From Jannaschia sp. CCS1 (GTDB lineage Bacteria > Pseudomonadota > Alphaproteobacteria > Rhodobacterales > Rhodobacteraceae), in contig NC_007802.1 of assembly GCF_000013565.1 (NCBI RefSeq), forward strand, positions 434,001-498,000: a stretch of DNA of 64,000 nucleotides. Reading direction: 5' to 3'. The stretch's first letter is position 1, and every line of letters starts with the position of its first letter. The translations under genes were made by a program, and so were the position numbers. Positions 34,447 to 42,811 of the stretch are shown in pieces. The notes under the pieces are model-generated. The model worked only from the letters and a program-made list of their open reading frames with translations, was not told the origin of the DNA and ran no database searches.

Positions 34447-34731
34447 ATGGTTCTGTTTTCCTTTTTCGGATCCCTGATGATCGCAGGCATCGTGGCTTTT
34501 CTGTTCGAGAAATGGGACTTCACGCATAACGGCATCCTGCCCTCTGTTTTCATCGCCTGGGGGGCTGTGCTGGTGCTGTTCTTCGTGCGGTCGTTGTTTG
34601 GCCTGACGCTTGGGTCACCGGGCCTGGATGCCGTGATCGGCTCTGCCGCCGCGCTGATCCTGATCCCCACCGAGTACGCTTCGAAACGGCGGGGCAAGGA
34701 TTCCAGCGACCGGCCTTGGCGGAACCGGTAA
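34447..34731 (+). CDS. Small membrane protein, function unknown
   Basis: The 94-residue product has three hydrophobic segments (LFSFFGSLMIAGIVAFLFE, SVFIAWGAVLVLFFVRSLF, and PGLDAVIGSAAALILIP) and a basic tail KRRGKDSSDRPWRNR. The last segment faintly recalls GlsB/YeaQ-type transglycosylase-associated proteins, but the match is weak. GGAGGA lies upstream of the ATG. It is 59 bases after fmt and may be read from the same message. Confidence 0.65.
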   Translation: MVLFSFFGSLMIAGIVAFLFEKWDFTHNGILPSVFIAWGAVLVLFFVRSLFGLTLGSPGLDAVIGSAAALILIPTEYASKRRGKDSSDRPWRNR

Positions 34732-34753
34732 TCCGAGTGCCGCAGTGCAGCAC

Positions 34754-34802
34754 TTGCACAGGCTTGCGCAATAACCTACCCCTCACGCAAAGCACTGCGC
34801 AA
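34754..34802 (+). promoter_or_regulatory. Repeated TGCGCAA-type sites upstream of mcl1
   Basis: Within 80 bases before mcl1 there are TTGCACAG (34754-34761), the palindrome TTGCGCAA (34764-34771) and CTGCGCAA (34795-34802), the last two 31 bases apart. Rhodobacter acyl-CoA regulators of the PccR/RamB (ScfR) family are known to bind TTTGCAAA-like palindromes, so these may be operators for the malyl-CoA lyase gene. That link is inference. Confidence 0.35.
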
Positions 34803-34822
34803 TTTCCTTTCTTGAGGTCCCC

Positions 34823-35779
34823 ATGAGCTTCCGTATCCAACCGACCCCCATTGCTCGCCCAAACCGTTGCCAATTATTTGGTCCTGGCTCCAACCCGAAA
34901 CTGTTCGAGAAGATGGCAGCCTCGGCAGCCGATGTGATCAATCTTGATCTGGAAGACAGCGTTGCCCCCGATGACAAGGCGATGGCGCGGTCCAATATCA
35001 TCAATGCGATCAAGGATGTGGATTGGGGAAACAAGACGCTGAGCGCGCGGATCAATGGTCTCGACACGCCCTATTGGTACCGTGATGTGGTGGACCTGTT
35101 GGAGGCCGATACAGATCGGCTCGACATCATCATGATCCCCAAGGTCGGCTGTGCGGCCGATATCTATGCGGTGGATGCGCTTGTGACGGCGATCGAGGCA
35201 GCCAAGGGGCGCAGCAAACCGGTCGGATTTGAAGTGATCATCGAAAGTGCTGCGGGCATTGCCCATGTCGAGGAGATTGCGGCCGCCTCCCCCCGGATGC
35301 AGGCGATGAGCTTGGGGGCTGCGGATTTCGCGGCATCGATGGGGATGCAGACGACCGGGATCGGGGGCACGCAAGAGGCGTATTACATGCTGCATGAGGG
35401 CGCGAAATATTGGTCTGACCCCTGGCACTGGGCCCAGACGGCGATTGTGGCGGCGTGCAGAACCCATGGCGTTCTGCCCGTGGATGGCCCGTTCGGGGAT
35501 TTCTCGGATGATGAGGGGTACCGGGCCCAGGCGCGTCGGTCTGCGACGTTGGGCATGGTCGGCAAATGGGCGATCCATCCCCGGCAAATCGCTGTCGCTA
35601 ACGAAGTTTTCACACCGTCAGAGGAAGCTGTTGCAGAAGCGGAAGAGATTCTGTCTGCGATGGAGGCGGCAAAAGCCTCAGGCGCGGGGGCGACGGTCTA
35701 TAAAGGTCGGCTGGTGGACATCGCGTCAATCAAGCAGGCCGAGGTCATCGTGAAACAAGCTAAAATGATCAATAGTTAG
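34823..35779 (+). CDS. mcl1: L-malyl-CoA / beta-methylmalyl-CoA lyase
   Basis: The 318-residue HpcH/HpaI-citrate-lyase-beta family enzyme closely follows the Mcl1 pattern of Rhodobacter: MSFRIQPTPIARPNRCQLFG at the start, INLDLEDSVAPDDKA with an acidic metal ligand, EVIIESAAGIAHVEE and WAIHPRQIAVANEVF. In the ethylmalonyl-CoA pathway it cleaves beta-methylmalyl-CoA to glyoxylate and propionyl-CoA and can make malyl-CoA. It stands alone with its own leader; the thioesterase Mcl2 is not nearby. Confidence 0.9.
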   Translation: MSFRIQPTPIARPNRCQLFGPGSNPKLFEKMAASAADVINLDLEDSVAPDDKAMARSNIINAIKDVDWGNKTLSARINGLDTPYWYRDVVDLLEADTDRLDIIMIPKVGCAADIYAVDALVTAIEAAKGRSKPVGFEVIIESAAGIAHVEEIAAASPRMQAMSLGAADFAASMGMQTTGIGGTQEAYYMLHEGAKYWSDPWHWAQTAIVAACRTHGVLPVDGPFGDFSDDEGYRAQARRSATLGMVGKWAIHPRQIAVANEVFTPSEEAVAEAEEILSAMEAAKASGAGATVYKGRLVDIASIKQAEVIVKQAKMINS

Positions 35780-35853
35780 TCGCAGGCCATTAAGGGCTTT
35801 GCAAGCATACATGTATACTGGTGTGTCCTGTAACGAGTTGAAGGGACGCCGCC

Positions 35854-37029
35854 ATGAACACATCCGTCTTTTTTGATATCGCTGCGGCCCTGGCCGTAAC
35901 GGCGCTGTTGGCGGAAAGCTATGGGGCGGTCCGGCGCCGGATGGTTGGCACGAATCTCGCGCCCGTTGTTCTGGGCGTGCTGTTCGGGCTGATGGCGTTG
36001 TTGCAGATGTTCAATCCAGTAGAACCGTATGACGGCCTGATCATTGATATGCGCAACGTGCCGATTGCACTTGCGGGGGCGTTTCTGGGGTGGCGTGGAG
36101 TGTTACCCTGCCTCGCCATCGCGTTTGCCACGCGCTACGGAATTGGCGGCGTTGGTATGCTGGCGGGCGTCGTGGGTATGACAATTGCGGGGTTGGCGGG
36201 CATAATCTGGGCGCGCCTGACGGCCCATCTAGAGCAGCGTGGCCTTGGTCTGCTGCTGCTACTGGCCGCCGCCATGTCAACGCATGTCGTATCCGGCGTC
36301 GTGGTCCCACGCGACATGGCGATCTGGTTTTTTAGCGTTGCCGCAGCCCCGATCGTCCTGGTGAACTTCCTGGCAGTCCCCCTAATCGGATCGCTGTTAG
36401 AGCGCGAGAACCGCCGCATCCAACGCGAGAATAAGTTGTCGGCGGCCATCACCCGGGATCCCGAGACGGGCTTGCTGACCGGGCCAGCCCTCGTGCGTGA
36501 TCTCACAAATGCCTACGCGGCGCAGCCGTTCGGCACGTTTGCAGGCTTTCTGAAGGTGACACCGGACCGGCGATTTTGGTCGCTGTATGGCGGGCTGTTT
36601 GGGGCCGCACATCCAAGGCCGGTTGACGCCAGCGATCTGACACAGGCCGTCGACCATGCGGCCTTGGCGGGGACGTGCGCGGATGGCAGCGTCTTGATCC
36701 CCCTGTCCGCATGGGAAATTGAGAACATCACGCGTGTGAAAAGCGCACTACGCTCGGCGATGCGCAACAAACTCCGACAGGGGGAAACGCTCGGCTTGCT
36801 GGATATGGCTGTAATCGAGGCTGCAGAACCTGCTGAGTTTATCCGGGTGGCCAAACGCGCCGCGCTGACGGCGCAGCCGGACTGGTCCCGTGCACCGATG
36901 GCGGGCAAAACCCGGGCGAAGGACACGTCCCAACTGGCATCTGTCCGCCGATCCAAGATATTTAACCCTGAAGAGCATGACGTCCTGTTCGCCAAAGCCG
37001 ATTTTTTGATCGACCGCAGCCATAGCTGA
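35854..37029 (+). CDS. LytS-type 5TM membrane protein with degenerate GGDEF-like C-terminus
   Basis: The 391-residue protein has six hydrophobic stretches in residues 1-180, including ALAGAFLGWRGVLPCLAIAF and IAGLAGIIWARL, which resemble the 5TM-LYT sensor domain. A short helix follows, then DPETGLLTGPALVRDLTNAY, which looks like the start of a GGDEF domain, but no GG(D/E)EF motif is found in the rest, so it should not make cyclic di-GMP. The tail has MAGKTRAKDTSQ-like low-complexity and a final EEHDVLFAKADFLIDRSHS. A membrane sensor with a retired output domain is my reading. Confidence 0.65.
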   Translation: MNTSVFFDIAAALAVTALLAESYGAVRRRMVGTNLAPVVLGVLFGLMALLQMFNPVEPYDGLIIDMRNVPIALAGAFLGWRGVLPCLAIAFATRYGIGGVGMLAGVVGMTIAGLAGIIWARLTAHLEQRGLGLLLLLAAAMSTHVVSGVVVPRDMAIWFFSVAAAPIVLVNFLAVPLIGSLLERENRRIQRENKLSAAITRDPETGLLTGPALVRDLTNAYAAQPFGTFAGFLKVTPDRRFWSLYGGLFGAAHPRPVDASDLTQAVDHAALAGTCADGSVLIPLSAWEIENITRVKSALRSAMRNKLRQGETLGLLDMAVIEAAEPAEFIRVAKRAALTAQPDWSRAPMAGKTRAKDTSQLASVRRSKIFNPEEHDVLFAKADFLIDRSHS

Positions 37030-37112
37030 CAGAGCGTGATCTGCTGAGTTGCATCCCTCCCCCCACGCCGCCATATATCGGAGGTCCGGCCATGATGTGA
37101 GAGCGACCTGCG

Positions 37113-38072
37113 ATGAACTATCTCGACTTCGAAAAGCCCCTCGCCGAGATTGAAGGCAAGGCTGAAGAGTTGCGTGCCATGGCGCGTCGCGAAGAAGGGA
37201 TGGACGTCGAAGAACAGGCCGCAGCGCTTGATAAAAAGGCCGCAGATCTGCTGCGGACGCTCTACGCCGATCTGACCCCCTGGCGGAAATGTCAGGTCGC
37301 CCGCCACGCGCAGCGGCCCCATTGTCAAGACTACATCGACGCTCTGTTCACCGAGTATACGCCCTTGGCTGGTGACCGGAACTTCGCCGATGACCATGCG
37401 ATTATGGGCGGTCTGGCGCGCTTTGACGACACCCCCGTCGTCGTGATCGGCCACGAGAAAGGGCACGACACCAAGACCCGCATCGAACGCAATTTCGGCA
37501 TGGCGCGCCCCGAGGGATACCGAAAGGCAGTGCGTCTGATGGACCTGGCAGACCGGTTCAATCTGCCCGTCATAACGTTGGTCGACACCCCCGGCGCTTA
37601 CCCCGGCAAAGGCGCAGAGGAGCGCGGCCAGTCGGAGGCAATCGCACGATCCACAGAAAAATGTCTGCAAATCGGTGTGCCCCTTATCTCGGTCATCATT
37701 GGTGAGGGCGGCTCGGGCGGGGCGGTGGCGTTTGCAACGGCGGATCGGCTCGCGATGCTGGAGCATTCCGTTTACTCCGTGATTAGCCCGGAAGGCTGCG
37801 CTTCCATCCTGTGGAAAGACGCGGAAAAGATGCGCGAAGCGGCTGAGGCGCTGCGCCTGACCGCTCAGGACCTGCACAAGCTGGGAGTGTGCGACGTTGT
37901 AATCAACGAACCCCTTGGTGGGGCGCAGCGCAACAAGGACGCGGCGATTGAAAGCGTCGGCAAGGCGATTGCCTCCATGCTGGCGGGCTTTGGTGACGCA
38001 GACCGCGCGACCTTGATCGCGGGGCGGCGCAAGAAGTTCCTGGATCTGGGCTCCAAGGGTCTTGCGGCTTGA
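37113..38072 (+). CDS. accA: Acetyl-CoA carboxylase carboxyltransferase alpha subunit
   Basis: The 319-residue subunit of the carboxyltransferase half of acetyl-CoA carboxylase starts fatty acid synthesis. It begins [20 protein letters not shown] and has the crotonase-type core [20 protein letters not shown] and [21 protein letters not shown]. Length is normal. Its stop overlaps the TTG start of the CIA30 protein (TTGA). Confidence 0.96.
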   Translation: MNYLDFEKPLAEIEGKAEELRAMARREEGMDVEEQAAALDKKAADLLRTLYADLTPWRKCQVARHAQRPHCQDYIDALFTEYTPLAGDRNFADDHAIMGGLARFDDTPVVVIGHEKGHDTKTRIERNFGMARPEGYRKAVRLMDLADRFNLPVITLVDTPGAYPGKGAEERGQSEAIARSTEKCLQIGVPLISVIIGEGGSGGAVAFATADRLAMLEHSVYSVISPEGCASILWKDAEKMREAAEALRLTAQDLHKLGVCDVVINEPLGGAQRNKDAAIESVGKAIASMLAGFGDADRATLIAGRRKKFLDLGSKGLAA

Positions 38073-38590
38073 CCAATCGCAGGCAAGCCCTGTGTGGCCT
38101 CCTTGCCGGGCCGCTTCTGGCCCTTCCGTTGAAAGCAGAGCCCATGCGCCCGATTGCCGATTTCTCCTGGCGCTACGCCGCCGACACTGTCATGGGCGGC
38201 GTTTCTGCCGGGCGTGGTTGGGTTGAGGACGGCGTGCTTCGGCTGACCGGTACAGTCTCCACGGCCAATAACGGGGGCTTCATCCAGGTGCGGACGGATC
38301 TGCCAGATGGCTTATCCGACACCATCCTCCACCTGCGCGTGCGTGGAAATGGCGAGCGTTACTTTGTCCACCTGCGCAGCGTGCAAAGCACGCGGCCGTG
38401 GATGTCTTATCGGGCCGAATTCCCCACCACCGCCGACTGGACCGACATCACCCTCCCGCTGACGGCGTTCACCCCATCGCGCGACGGCATGCCGGCTCAG
38501 ATTGCGGCCGAGGACGTGCGCTCCCTTGGTATCGTGGCCTATGGGCGGGATCACGAGGCGGATGTCTCCGTCTCTCACATCTCGGTTTAG
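38069..38590 (+). CDS. CIA30 family (complex I intermediate-associated 30) protein
   Basis: This 173-residue protein matches the CIA30/NADH-ubiquinone-oxidoreductase-intermediate-associated family: [38 protein letters not shown] and [21 protein letters not shown]. The N-terminal [23 protein letters not shown]-type stretch may be a Tat-like signal. In mitochondria CIA30 helps assemble complex I; bacterial roles are unknown. It starts with TTG overlapping the accA stop. Its end overlaps the convergent small membrane gene by 4 bases. Confidence 0.8.
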   Translation: MTNRRQALCGLLAGPLLALPLKAEPMRPIADFSWRYAADTVMGGVSAGRGWVEDGVLRLTGTVSTANNGGFIQVRTDLPDGLSDTILHLRVRGNGERYFVHLRSVQSTRPWMSYRAEFPTTADWTDITLPLTAFTPSRDGMPAQIAAEDVRSLGIVAYGRDHEADVSVSHISV

Positions 38591-38805
38591 CGCCGCACAA
38601 ACACGATCGCTGCGAAGATCATAACGAGGCTCGCCACCAGGGCGCAAGCCGTGAGCACCATCACGCTGACGGCGTCCGAGCATTGCGCAGCGCCCGGGCA
38701 ACCGCGCGACGTAAAGTCAGACCAGGCGGCGAAGAAGACGAACCCTGCGAGGAGGCCTAGCAATAGGCCGAGGAGGAACAAGGCGTAGCCGAGCGCCCTC
38801 ACCAC
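38587..38805 (-). CDS. Small two-helix membrane protein, unknown
   Basis: The 72-residue product has two hydrophobic helices, ALFLLGLLLGLLAGFVFFAAW and VMVLTACALVASLVMIFAAI, linked by a loop with two cysteines (RGCPGAAQCSD). I do not recognise a family. It overlaps the 3' end of the PPOX flavoprotein gene by 7 bases on the same strand, so it is likely read on one message with it. Its 3' end overlaps the CIA30 stop by four bases. Confidence 0.65.
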   Translation of the reverse strand: MVRALGYALFLLGLLLGLLAGFVFFAAWSDFTSRGCPGAAQCSDAVSVMVLTACALVASLVMIFAAIVFVRR

Positions 38806-39398
38806 ATCCTCTCCGGTGCCTTCACCGGGTATTCCGCGTCATAGGTCTTGCCATCGAAATCCGGGTCCACATCGGTGATGAAATCCCCCGCCTTGGGCAG
38901 CCCTTCGGCGTCATCGCGCGTCCATAGGCCCGAGCGCATGATCGCCTTGGCGCACTGAAAATAGACTTCTCCGGTCGTGATCACGATGACGGATTTCGGG
39001 TGCTTGCCCCGTTGCTCAAACGTTTTGGTCAGGTCCGGATCGTCGGTCAGAACGGCCGTCCCATTGATCCGCACCACATTGCCCGCGCCGGGCACCATGA
39101 ACATGCAGGACACGCGCCCATCGCGGACGATATTGCGCAGGCTGTCGATGCGATTGTTGCCACGCCAATCGGGCATCATCAGGGTTCTGTCATCGACGAT
39201 GCGGACCACCGGGCCGTCATCCCCGCGCGGGCTGGCGTCGGTGCCCTCCGGCCCCACAGTCGACAGGACCATAAACCGCGCCGTCTCGATCCATTGCCGG
39301 TAGAGCGGCGTTAGGGCGGGTACGACTTTCGTCAGCGATGTGGGAACGGCCGCATCATAAAGCGCCTCCAACTCCGCGATATCAGTGATCGTCTTCAT
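38799..39398 (-). CDS. Pyridoxamine 5'-phosphate oxidase-like FMN flavoprotein
   Basis: The 199-residue protein is of the PPOX-like split-barrel FMN family (MSMEG_1061-type): FMVLSTVGPEGTDASPRGDD, LMMPDWRGNNRIDSLRNIV and VSCMFMVPGAGNVVRINGTA are typical. These enzymes bind FMN or F420 and act on small cofactors or xenobiotics; the substrate is unknown. Its start overlaps the end of plsC by 4 bases (ATGA), so it forms an operon with plsC and ftsEX. Confidence 0.87.
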   Translation of the reverse strand: MKTITDIAELEALYDAAVPTSLTKVVPALTPLYRQWIETARFMVLSTVGPEGTDASPRGDDGPVVRIVDDRTLMMPDWRGNNRIDSLRNIVRDGRVSCMFMVPGAGNVVRINGTAVLTDDPDLTKTFEQRGKHPKSVIVITTGEVYFQCAKAIMRSGLWTRDDAEGLPKAGDFITDVDPDFDGKTYDAEYPVKAPERMW

Positions 39399-40120
39399 GT
39401 CTCATCCCTCCGAAACCCCGCTTCGTCCAGCAGCGCGTTGCTGGCGGTCTCAATGTCATGTTCCAGCCGGTCCAGGAACGGTTTCGCCTCCATCCCGGGT
39501 TCGATCCGGGGCAGGAAGTCGACCACTGCCACGCCGGGTTTGCGGGTGATGCCCGTCTTGGGCCAAAAGACCCCGATATTGGTGGCCACAGGCACGCAGG
39601 GTTGGCCCATTTGCGCATAGAGCGCGCCAGTGCCCGCCTTGTAGGGGGCCGAGACGCCGGGCGCTATGCGGGTGCCTTGGGGATAGATGATCAGCTGCCC
39701 GCCCTGCTGCTTTCCGCTGCGCACATCCTCCAGCATTTTCTTGATCGCCGCGCCGCGTTTGCCTCGGTTCACGGGAACACAGCCAATGCGCAGCCCGTAT
39801 TGTCCCAGGAAAGGGGCGAACATCAGCTCTCGCTTCATGATGAACTTGCCCCGCGGGACGGCGTGGTAAATGACCATGACATCCAGAAAGCTCTGATGCT
39901 TCGCGGCCACAAGGACTTCATCCGTAGGAGGGGTGCCCCGCACCTCGACGCGCAGCCCAACCATCCAGCGCAGGGTCCAGAAGACCCAAGCGCAATAGGT
40001 GTGACAGGCCGCATGGGCCCCGCGCGGGCTGAACAAAGCCCAAGGGAAAAAGACCACGGCGATGATCAGCATCGCAACATACATCTGCACGATGTGAAGG
40101 AAGGAACGGATCGTCTGCAC
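39395..40120 (-). CDS. plsC: 1-acyl-sn-glycerol-3-phosphate acyltransferase
   Basis: The 241-residue membrane acyltransferase makes phosphatidic acid from lysophosphatidic acid. It has an N-terminal membrane helix (near residues 8-28), the catalytic HX4D motif HQSFLD (H75, D80) and the glycerol-phosphate-binding YPQGTRI block (a variant of EGTR). The GTG start at 40120 overlaps the ftsX TAG by one base; a longer ATG frame from 40216 would overlap ftsX heavily and is not used. The stop overlaps the flavoprotein start. Confidence 0.88.
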   Translation of the reverse strand: MQTIRSFLHIVQMYVAMLIIAVVFFPWALFSPRGAHAACHTYCAWVFWTLRWMVGLRVEVRGTPPTDEVLVAAKHQSFLDVMVIYHAVPRGKFIMKRELMFAPFLGQYGLRIGCVPVNRGKRGAAIKKMLEDVRSGKQQGGQLIIYPQGTRIAPGVSAPYKAGTGALYAQMGQPCVPVATNIGVFWPKTGITRKPGVAVVDFLPRIEPGMEAKPFLDRLEHDIETASNALLDEAGFRRDET

Positions 40121-41022
40121 TATTGGAGCCCCCTGAGCGTCCGGAACGCGGCGAAGCGTGTGGCGATGAACGCCGTCGTGGCGGCGAGACCCGGGATCAA
40201 CAGCGGCCAAAACCACCCTTTGCCCGAAAAGCTGAGGCCCGTGAGGATCGCCGCCGTGTCCTGCGCCGATGGCAGCAGAAGGACGGACAGAAGGCCAATG
40301 GAGGTGCCGATTGCGGCCCCGGTCAGTGCGCGGACGGTGAAGCGGCGCACGAAGGCGTGGGCGATGTAGCTGTCGCGCGCACCAACTAGGCGCAGGACGC
40401 GGATGACCTGTTCGTTGGCCGATAATGCGGCCTGTGCCGCGAGGGTCACCATGGCCGCCGTGGCCCCCAAGATCAGGACCAGCGCCAGACCACCGAGAAG
40501 GCGCAGGCGGTCGGCCGCATCCGCCAACGGACGGCGCCAGCGATCGTGGTCGTCCAGTACGGCGCCCGGGGCCTCTGCCACCAGACGCTGACGCAGACCA
40601 TCTGCGTCAAAGCCACCCGCCGTTTCTGTAATCTCGATCAAACGGGGGATCGGCAGATCTTCCAGCGGCAAGTCCGTGCCGAACCACGGCGCAAGCAGCG
40701 CTTGCTGATCCTCGTCCGTCAACGCGCGTGCGCTTTGCACTCCGGGGGTTTGCTCCAAGACGGTCAGGACAGCCCCGGTCTGGGCCTCCAGCTCGGCCTC
40801 GGGCGCAGAGATGCGAATGGTTGCGGATTGTGCCAGTGCCTCGGACCAGCGGTCCGCAAGACGGCCCGACGCCATCGACAGAGCCATTGCGAAAACGGCA
40901 AGGAACGCCATCGCCGCCGATGTGGCCAGGGTGAGCCGTGCCGATTGTCCGCTGCGCGGCACCACACGGTCGGCCTGTGCATCCCCGCGCACCATGTTGA
41001 AAAGGCTGGAAAGACCGCTCAT
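40120..41022 (-). CDS. ftsX: Cell division permease FtsX
   Basis: The 300-residue membrane partner of FtsE has four membrane segments, the first at LTLATSAAMAFLAVFAMALS, and a periplasmic loop (residues about 55-170), then RLLGGLALVLILGATAAMVTL and a C-terminal LLSVLLLPSAQDTAAILTGL region. FtsEX controls septal peptidoglycan hydrolases. It overlaps ftsE by ATGA and is followed by plsC. Confidence 0.92.
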   Translation of the reverse strand: MSGLSSLFNMVRGDAQADRVVPRSGQSARLTLATSAAMAFLAVFAMALSMASGRLADRWSEALAQSATIRISAPEAELEAQTGAVLTVLEQTPGVQSARALTDEDQQALLAPWFGTDLPLEDLPIPRLIEITETAGGFDADGLRQRLVAEAPGAVLDDHDRWRRPLADAADRLRLLGGLALVLILGATAAMVTLAAQAALSANEQVIRVLRLVGARDSYIAHAFVRRFTVRALTGAAIGTSIGLLSVLLLPSAQDTAAILTGLSFSGKGWFWPLLIPGLAATTAFIATRFAAFRTLRGLQ

Positions 41023-41696
41023 AGATCCGCCCCCGCGCTGATGATCTCGCCGTTCTGGATGCGCAGAACACGGGCCTGCACGCGCTGCTTTGCGGCACGG
41101 ATCAGGGCAAGATCATGGGTGGCGATCACAACGGTTTTGCCCAGTTTGTTCAGCTCGATCAGGAGATTGAGAAGCCGTAACGACATCTCCCAATCAACGT
41201 TGCCTGTGGGTTCATCCGCGATGATCAGCTCCGGGTCCATGATGATGGCACGCGCCAGTGCCGCCCGTTGCCGCTCCCCCCCTGACAGCTCGGGCGGAAA
41301 AGCATTGGCCCGGGCAGATAGGCCAACCCACCCGATCAGCTCCGTCAGGTTGCTCTCCTGCACCATGGATCCTTTTCCGGTCACCGTCAGCGGCAGGGCG
41401 AGGTTCTCGGACAGGGGCAGATGGTCGAGGAACTTGCAATCCTGATGGACGACACCGATGCGCTGACGCAGGTCCGCGATGCCGTCGCGGGCAAGTCCCG
41501 TCGCCGTGTGACCGAACAGGCTGATATGTCCGCCGGTGGGCAACAGCTCGGCATAGCACAGCTTCAGGAAGGTGGTTTTGCCCGCACCCGATGGCCCCGT
41601 CAGGAAGTGGAACGAGCCGGGAGGAAGCTGCAGCGAAAGGCCGGAGAGAAGCGGCTCAGCCCCGTAGCCATAGGCGGCGTCCTGCATCTCGATCAT
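41019..41696 (-). CDS. ftsE: Cell division ATP-binding protein FtsE
   Basis: This 225-residue ABC ATPase pairs with FtsX. Walker A GPSGAGKTT (residues 34-42), signature LSGGERQRAALARAI, Walker B LIIADEPTGNVD and the H-loop ATHDLALI are all present. The ATG at 41696 begins MIEMQDAAYGYG. It opens the ftsE-ftsX-plsC-PPOX operon, and divergent transcription of the zinc-ribbon gene starts about 255 bases away. Confidence 0.95.
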   Translation of the reverse strand: MIEMQDAAYGYGAEPLLSGLSLQLPPGSFHFLTGPSGAGKTTFLKLCYAELLPTGGHISLFGHTATGLARDGIADLRQRIGVVHQDCKFLDHLPLSENLALPLTVTGKGSMVQESNLTELIGWVGLSARANAFPPELSGGERQRAALARAIIMDPELIIADEPTGNVDWEMSLRLLNLLIELNKLGKTVVIATHDLALIRAAKQRVQARVLRIQNGEIISAGADL

Positions 41697-41950
41697 CGAA
41701 GGTCTCGCCCCAGTGTTCCTCTGCGACTGTCATGCACGCTTGGACCTGTAGTTGCAATCGCGGGGGGCCGCGCACGGCCCGGGACTGAGTCGTTGTTGCA
41801 ACGGGCAAAGGGTTGATTGCAAACGGGGATTGGAAAGAAGTGGGCGGGTTGTTAACCTTTGCGCATTATATGCAAGCGACCGTCGCAAACTTGTGGCGCT
41901 CGCTTGCTCCAAGGTGCGCCGCGCCGCGCCCAAGATCAGAGACCTATGCC

Positions 41951-42775
41951 ATGCGCCTAACATGCCCGAATTGCAGCGCAAGATATGAAGTCGATGAAGA
42001 CATGGTGCCTGCGTCCGGGCGCGATGTGCAATGCTCGAATTGCTCCCAAACCTGGTTTCAGCCCGGTCCGCGACGGACGGAACCGAAGGCGCCTGAGCCA
42101 GAGACGGACGCACCAGAGGTCGAAACGGCTCAGGAGGAGCCTCGTCTGGCGGAAGTGTCCGTTGACGGTCCAAGTGGTGCCCCGGGGGAGGAGGCGACTG
42201 AGGACGAGCCGCGCCCCGCGCGCCGTCAGATTGACCCGAATGTGACCGATATCCTGCGCGAAGAGGCTGAGCGCGAGGCGCGGTTGCGCCGGAGCGATCC
42301 CGCGCCTGATCCGGCCCCTCAGCAAGAAGAGATGCCCCTGACAGAGGAGCCGTCCACCCAGAGAGAGCGTCGCCTTGCGGACCTGGAAGGCGCGGCGGAT
42401 GCGTTTGATACGGACCAGATCACAGCCGCTGTGGCAACCGCAGCCGCAGCGTCGCGGAGAGAGCAATTCCCCGACATCGAAGAGATCAATTCGACCCTGC
42501 GCGCCACGGGCGACCGCCATGAAGGTGCCGAAGACGGCACGGATGTGGACACTGTCAGCGCAGCCAGTCGCAGGCGTGGGTCTGTGCGGCGCGGGTTCTT
42601 TTCGGTCATTCTCCTCGCGTGTATTGCCGTGGGCATCTACGCCTATGCGGGTCAGATCGCGGAGGCTGTTCCGCAACTTGGCCCCGCGTTGGAGCAATAT
42701 GTCGATGCGGTCAATTCCGCGCGCTTCTGGCTGGATGATATGGCCCGATCTCTGGCCGGTGAAACGGGCAACTAG
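41951..42775 (+). CDS. MJ0042-type zinc-ribbon membrane protein
   Basis: The 274-residue protein begins with a zinc-ribbon of the MJ0042 type: C5, C8 (MRLTCPNCSARY) and C28, C31 (VQCSNCSQTWF). A long acidic, proline-rich low-complexity middle follows, and a membrane helix near residues 215-233 (FFSVILLACIAVGIYAYAG) and a helical tail. Such proteins are conserved in alphaproteobacteria next to ftsE, with no known function. The ATG at 41951 is preferred to a longer frame, because the zinc ribbon is always at the N-terminus. Confidence 0.82.
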   Translation: MRLTCPNCSARYEVDEDMVPASGRDVQCSNCSQTWFQPGPRRTEPKAPEPETDAPEVETAQEEPRLAEVSVDGPSGAPGEEATEDEPRPARRQIDPNVTDILREEAEREARLRRSDPAPDPAPQQEEMPLTEEPSTQRERRLADLEGAADAFDTDQITAAVATAAAASRREQFPDIEEINSTLRATGDRHEGAEDGTDVDTVSAASRRRGSVRRGFFSVILLACIAVGIYAYAGQIAEAVPQLGPALEQYVDAVNSARFWLDDMARSLAGETGN

Positions 42776-42811
42776 GCCAGAATCCAGCGTGACCCGGACA
42801 GCTCCAGTTCC

